A DNA stretch of 64,000 nucleotides, from positions 4,006,001-4,070,000 of the forward strand of contig NW_025062478.1 of the NCBI RefSeq assembly GCF_000002995.4, written 5' to 3'. Each line of letters starts with the position of its first letter. Positions within the stretch are counted from its first letter, which is position 1. Shown here one piece after another: positions 62,241 to 64,000 of the stretch. The notes beneath the pieces are model-generated. The model saw only the letters and a list, made by a program, of their open reading frames with translations. It did not search any database and was not told where the DNA came from. The position numbers and the translations under genes were made by a program. This stretch comes from Brugia malayi. Lineage: Eukaryota; Nematoda; Chromadorea; Rhabditida; Onchocercidae.

Positions 62241-64000
62241 CTTTTTTATCCTCCTAAGCAGAGTGTTTTGCTTCGATTGAATTTTGAAAAATGAATGAGT
62301 TTAGTTATTAAATATTTTTTTCATAAGTGAAAGAAAAAAAGAAAGAAAAGAGGAAAAAATTTAAACGAAATTAGAAATGAGGAAGAAAAGAAAAATACAC
62401 AAATAAAAGCTGAAGCAAATCAAATCAAAAGAAAGAGAAATTTTAAAAATAAATAATTTTAATCCATAAACAAATAAATGATAGATTAAACAAATTCACA
62501 CAATGTTGGAAAAGAAAATTTGTGACGAAAAAATCTAAATTATTTATAAATATATAGCGAACAAATTTTATATTTCAGTTTTACTACTAATTTTCTCAAT
62601 TATTTCTGCAAACATTTACAGATTACTCTTAGAACAAATATTATTATTATGAGCAAATATATCTTTTTTTTATCGTTAAAATGAAATAAGTTTATTTGTT
62701 TACCAATAATAAAATTCAGCAAAATGAATTAATAATTAATTAGTGAACCTAATCGGAAATCACTTTTTCTAACTCTAATTTATCGAATTTTTGTTGCAAA
62801 AAGCAAGAAGCAAAATGGAAGTGATGATAAGCTAAATGTATTAAATGGGGAAATTTTTCACAATTTAATTTGTTTCAACTTTTAAATCAATCAATTATAA
62901 ATAACTTAAGAGTTTTGTCAACACCCTCTGTCAACAGATGCTAATAATTTGTGCTTTATTTAAAAAAGAAAAAGAAATGCTTAAATAATAAAAATCGTCA
63001 AGCAAGGGCAATAAATTTTTTTTTTTTTTTGCAATGCAAAGCTTTGTGAAATGAGAAATGCTGAGAGTATCAAATTATGCGATGAATGTCACCCCAATTG
63101 TCACATATTTCATTGCATACGTTAAAGCAAGATCAATCCGTAACAATGCTAGCAATATACAATTCGAAAAATTGATTATAATTGCTTCCTTACTATTCAA
63201 CGTTATCAGTTATCACATACCTTTATCAGATAGAAACAATATTATTAAGCAAGAAATCATCTATTCGTTATTGTATTATCATTGTTGGTGTTGTTTGTTA
63301 GAATAAACGTCGACGATAAAATTAATTATTTCTTGAATACTTTTTTCTCTTTTTATTTGCATCGAAAAAAAAAAATTTGTTCAAAAGTAATTGAGTTGCA
63401 TAATGATAAAAAAAATTAAAAATTTGATAACTTCTGTGTTATATTTGCACAAGAAAATTAAATCTAGTAACTCCATGAAAATAATTTTTATCATTTTTTT
63501 TCCAAAATGCCTTTTTATATAAAACAGTTTTGAAGTTTAAAGCATATAAAAAAATTTTTTTAAATACAAAGATAACTTTAAAATAATTACTTTATGCTTA
63601 ATCATATTATTTGATTAATCGTTATTCGCTTAATCATCATTTACCTAATATAAGCATTATTAAACAAAAACTCATGATTATTTAATACAATTCACAATTT
63701 ATTTACATGACACAAATCATCAATTAGTAGAATCATTATAGCTATCATTTATTATTATAATTACTATTATTATTATCATCTATTGTCATTATTATTAGCA
63801 TTTCTATTGTAATTACTTATTATACACTGAATTTTTACACCAATAAAATTTTGTAATTTTTTGTATCAAAAATGGAAATTACTTTTAGATTTAACATTTT
63901 CTTCGTTTATTTATTTATTCATTTATTCAATTATTTGAAGTTTATTTGATAGTTGCAATTATTTATTTATTAAATTAATATAGAATTCTACATAATGAAT

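Larger units (their letters stand above)
56778..64000. other. AT-rich terminal region without a firm gene
   Basis: Seven kilobases of mostly low-complexity DNA. Contents: a degenerate dyad repeat region (about 59930-60330), an AAT microsatellite (59690-59740), a CA-rich minisatellite with a 66-bp duplication (60835-61035), a possible start exon (62238-62240, minus strand), and a more complex island at 63040-63320. Frames at 57533-57778 and 63058-63306 are open but have no recognisable domain. Confidence 0.5.

Noticed and set aside
1..64000. CRISPR arrays, bacterial operons or Wolbachia insertions
   Set aside because: No regular repeat-spacer array, no long intronless genes with ribosome-binding sites, and no recognisable bacterial protein.
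1..64000. tRNA and rRNA genes
   Set aside because: No segment showed a convincing cloverleaf with A-box and B-box or any rRNA core; a covariance-model scan would be needed to exclude degenerate ones.

Overview
This window looks like nuclear DNA of a nematode, probably a filarial or related clade III species. The sequence is very AT-rich, with long A and T runs. Genes are split into many short exons with GT..AG introns, most acceptors read TTTCAG or TTTTAG, and the protein families are animal. The genus is an inference; no marker in the window fixes it. Multi-exon models below were assembled by hand: each exon was translated and the splice phases checked to join. Unless an entry says otherwise, a CDS entry spans start codon to stop codon, introns included.

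Layout. 55-2144 (+): ING4/5-type PHD-finger chromatin reader. 2939-6737 (-): MEMO1 homolog. 7432-7929 and 7943-8281 (+): two adjacent acidic ORFs of unknown function that look like halves of one gene. 9765-13456 (+): secreted cysteine-rich protein whose C-terminus resembles an IL-17 or other cystine-knot ligand. 14513-16850 (-): NHL-like beta-propeller protein. 18178-23651 (+): long disordered protein with a triplicated terminal exon. 26320-29287 (+): FBXO47/PROM-1-type F-box protein. 30346-31484 (+): unrecognised gene with an in-frame 23-residue tandem duplication. 31896-43160 (-): two-pore-domain (K2P/TWK) potassium channel. 46479-56768 (-): unrecognised ten-exon gene. 57000-64000 is mostly low-complexity DNA.

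The first 31 kb is gene-dense with short introns and intergenic gaps of about 0.7-2.7 kb. From 33 kb on, introns reach 1-3.5 kb and are filled with A/T runs, microsatellites and degenerate minisatellites. Two pairs are head to head (MEMO1 with the acidic ORF, the NHL-like gene with the disordered-protein gene) and could share promoters. ING and MEMO1 are tail to tail.

The genes do not form one pathway, so I see no clustered system. The most unusual items are a roughly 1.5-kb foldback element at 43669-45150, the IL-17-like ligand, the triplicated terminal exon, and the acidic ORF pair separated by three consecutive stop codons.
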